In this document: positions 5,532-6,773 of the stretch, piece after piece | Layout of the letters: every line of letters starts with the position of its first letter | Position numbering within the stretch: position 1 is the stretch's first letter | DNA from: Alphaproteobacteria bacterium | GTDB lineage: Bacteria > Pseudomonadota > Alphaproteobacteria > Micavibrionales > Micavibrionaceae | Assembly (NCBI GenBank): GCA_023301785.1 | Contig: JALZUF010000218.1 | Location: forward strand, 1-6,773 | Length of the DNA: 6,773 nucleotides | Direction: 5' to 3' | Translations under genes and position numbers: made by a program | Notes under the pieces: generated by a model | The model's input: only the letters and a program-made list of their open reading frames with translations | Databases searched by the model: none | Told to the model about the DNA's origin: nothing

Positions 5532-6335
5532 ATGTCATATTCATCTAAGAAAAAAGAACAAAAAGCTAAAATTCAAAAAATCAGATTAGTTGGTTTAGCT
5601 TTAGGGGCGCTCGTTTTAGGGATTGCCTATCTTTTTGGCCAACCTTCCGAAGAAGATATGCCTCCTAAAAACGATCAAAGCATGGCCGCTGAAGGTAGCC
5701 TCGACTATGCTCTCAATAATATAAAATTTCCCTTTTTAGAAACAGCAGACAGCTACAAATACAAACATTGTTTGGCTCGATATATCCCCCAGTATCCGGA
5801 CTATAAATTTTCAGCAGTGAATAGGATAGATGACAATCATATTCGTATAGAAATACCCTTAGAAACGATACAGCCCGCCAAATTTAATGTTTTAAAAGAG
5901 GCTGGATATGGCAAACCTTTCATTTACAATGTGGGCATACAAGCAGATCGCTATAGTAAAGAGCACATTGTCTATAATTTCTCTATCACAAGCGAATTTG
6001 CACAAAGTGGGCCTTACCGTCGATCAACAAAAACATTTGTAAAAGAGACGCAATCCGTTTCCGTAAAAAGGAACACAACCAATGGTATTTGGGGCACAGT
6101 AAGCACGGGCACAAACAATAGATTGCTTTCAAAATACGATGATTTCAACGCTAAACAAGAAGAAGCCATCAATTTAATGTATTTTTACTCTATGAATATT
6201 ATGCGTGGCATAGCGGGTAACATTTCCGAATGTTATTTTCACAAAAGCTTGGCTGACAATGTGATCAAAAGCGTTGAGGCTATGCCAGACAGATTAAAGG
6301 GTAAGAACAGTTTTACACCTTCAAGTTCAGAGTGA
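5532..6335 (+). CDS. Membrane-anchored protein of unknown function (N-in, periplasmic C-domain)
   Basis: I do not recognise this 267-residue protein. It starts with a Lys-rich cytoplasmic tail (SSKKKEQKAKIQKIR, 4-18), then one hydrophobic helix (about 19-36, LVGLALGALVLGIAYLFG) with no signal-peptidase or lipobox site, so it is probably a signal anchor. A Pro/acidic linker (37-55) leads to a ~200-residue mixed, probably beta-rich periplasmic domain with strands such as NHIRIEIPL (102-110) and HIVYNFSI (145-152). Its last third is helical (about 207-250). Two Cys, C80 and C234, could form a disulfide. The Ser/Pro-rich tail looks disordered. The start at ATG 5532 has only a weak GCGGAT ribosome site. 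It diverges from tgt by 50 bases and is the only long plus-strand gene here, so it is its own unit. Its stop at 6335 directly abuts the stop of the small minus-strand ORF at 6336. No function is inferred beyond an envelope location. Confidence 0.8.
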   Translation: MSYSSKKKEQKAKIQKIRLVGLALGALVLGIAYLFGQPSEEDMPPKNDQSMAAEGSLDYALNNIKFPFLETADSYKYKHCLARYIPQYPDYKFSAVNRIDDNHIRIEIPLETIQPAKFNVLKEAGYGKPFIYNVGIQADRYSKEHIVYNFSITSEFAQSGPYRRSTKTFVKETQSVSVKRNTTNGIWGTVSTGTNNRLLSKYDDFNAKQEEAINLMYFYSMNIMRGIAGNISECYFHKSLADNVIKSVEAMPDRLKGKNSFTPSSSE

Positions 6336-6470
6336 TTAAGGCGTTGAAGAAGGCCCAGTGTCCGGCGCGCCCAACGATCCAGCTTTTGTTTGAACAGTCA
6401 AAGAGCCATGGGCAAGATAGCGCTCTAAAGTTTTTTGGTTAATAACTGCAAAAACGTCATGAGCCTTCAC
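6336..6470 (-). pseudogene. Short ORF, possible remnant of a decayed gene
   Basis: The minus strand from GTG 6470 to TAA 6336-6338 encodes 44 residues: a helical run (HDVFAVINQKTLERYLAHGS) and a Gly/Pro/Ser-rich tail ending GPSSTP, which looks more like real protein than random translation. It is locally richer in G+C than its surroundings. No good ribosome site precedes the GTG. An ATG in another frame at 6506-6504 (MSDQEVK...) has an open stretch of only 16 codons, and a third frame reads KDLLG just before the conserved-looking part, so two small frameshifts could have broken a slightly longer gene of about 57 codons. The stop lies back to back with the stop of the membrane-protein gene. 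It could be a tiny intact gene starting at GTG, or chance. No family recognised. Confidence 0.35.
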
Positions 6471-6564
6471 GAAATGCCCAGCAAGTCTTTACTTCCTGAT
6501 CACTCATAACTTAAATTACTACTCGACTTTAAGAATGGCCCATTTAAGACAACTCTTAATTACA

Positions 6565-6596
6565 TAAAAAAACCTGTCTAATTTCTTAAACAGGTT
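6565..6596 (-). terminator. Intrinsic terminator of rpmB
   Basis: Read on the minus strand, AACCTGTTTAA and TTAGACAGGTT (6596-6571) form an 11-bp stem with one G-T pair, closed by a GAAA loop and followed by a run of seven T (6572-6566). It lies 30 bases past the stop of the L28 gene. On the plus strand no T-run follows the stem, so it works for the minus strand only. Confidence 0.88.
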
Positions 6597-6626
6597 CAAT
6601 TAAAATATAAAGTAAATCGACTAAGA

Positions 6627-6773
6627 CTATGCTGCAGCAGCGTCTTTTGCTTTTTCAACTGCCACTTTGATAGGGCGTAAAGCTGGGTCTAGTTTAGTTT
6701 TTGCTGTGGTCATTACGAACGCATCAATACCACCCTTGTGGTCTAACGTTCTTAGGCCATGAACAGAGGCGCG
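6627..6773 (-). CDS. rpmB: 50S ribosomal protein L28, C-terminal part
   Basis: The gene is cut by the right edge; the last 48 residues and the TAG stop are present. The segment with HGLRTLDHKGGIDAFVM matches the [AG]-L-R-T-[LIV]-[DE]-x-x-GG[IL]DxF[LV] block of bacterial L28, followed by the usual charged helix (LDPALRPIKVAVEKAKDAAAA). L28 is a small protein of the large ribosomal subunit. The Ala-rich end is common in alphaproteobacterial L28. It is followed by an intrinsic terminator after 30 bases, so it is the last or only gene of its unit and is not co-transcribed with tgt. The start and N-terminus are outside the window. Confidence 0.88.
   Translation of the reverse strand, partial: RASVHGLRTLDHKGGIDAFVMTTAKTKLDPALRPIKVAVEKAKDAAAA

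Noticed and set aside
1..6773. Mobile elements, CRISPR, tRNA or riboswitch
   Set aside because: No transposase, terminal inverted repeats, spaced direct repeats, tRNA-like fold or known riboswitch core was seen. In particular, no preQ1 riboswitch can fit the short leader of tgt.

Overview
The window looks like ordinary chromosome from an AT-rich (roughly 40% G+C by eye, not counted) alphaproteobacterium. The evidence is a DUF1491 protein, a Fur of the CxxC-less alphaproteobacterial type, a PleC/DivJ-like histidine kinase and a recognisable C-terminus of ribosomal protein L28. I see no insertion sequence, CRISPR array, tRNA, rRNA or phage gene. Almost everything is on the minus strand. The exceptions are a 37-codon gene and one membrane-anchored orphan.

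Layout, read leftward along the minus strand from the right edge. The end of rpmB (L28) is followed by a clear intrinsic terminator. A short, possibly decayed ORF then runs convergently into the orphan plus-strand membrane protein, stop codon against stop codon. tgt (tRNA-guanine transglycosylase) is divergent from that orphan gene. Next comes a tightly coupled pair: a protein with a dead GGDEF domain and a soluble two-PAS histidine kinase. fur follows with its own good promoter, and the DUF1491 gene sits just behind it in the same reading frame. At the left edge, an SDR oxidoreductase gene overlaps the start of an Rrf2-family (SUF/Fe-S type) regulator gene, which is cut by the window edge.

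The left half has an iron and Fe-S theme. A perfect 13-bp palindrome upstream of the SDR-Rrf2 operon fits the core of an IscR/Rrf2 type-1 operator, which suggests autoregulation by the Fe-S regulator. An identical 11-mer resembling half of a Fur box lies both on the -10 of the fur promoter and just upstream of the 37-codon gene, which suggests both are iron-regulated.

The main oddities are these. Tgt has lost all three zinc-binding Cys positions and has a recognition loop unlike the usual preQ1-type enzyme. The SDR lacks the segment carrying the NNAG motif although its other catalytic residues are intact. The Fur protein has Cys at a usual metal-ligand His. The catalytically dead GGDEF protein is translationally coupled to an orphan kinase. 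I do not see a complete, clearly new multi-gene system. The strongest leads are the Tgt variant and the iron-linked small gene.
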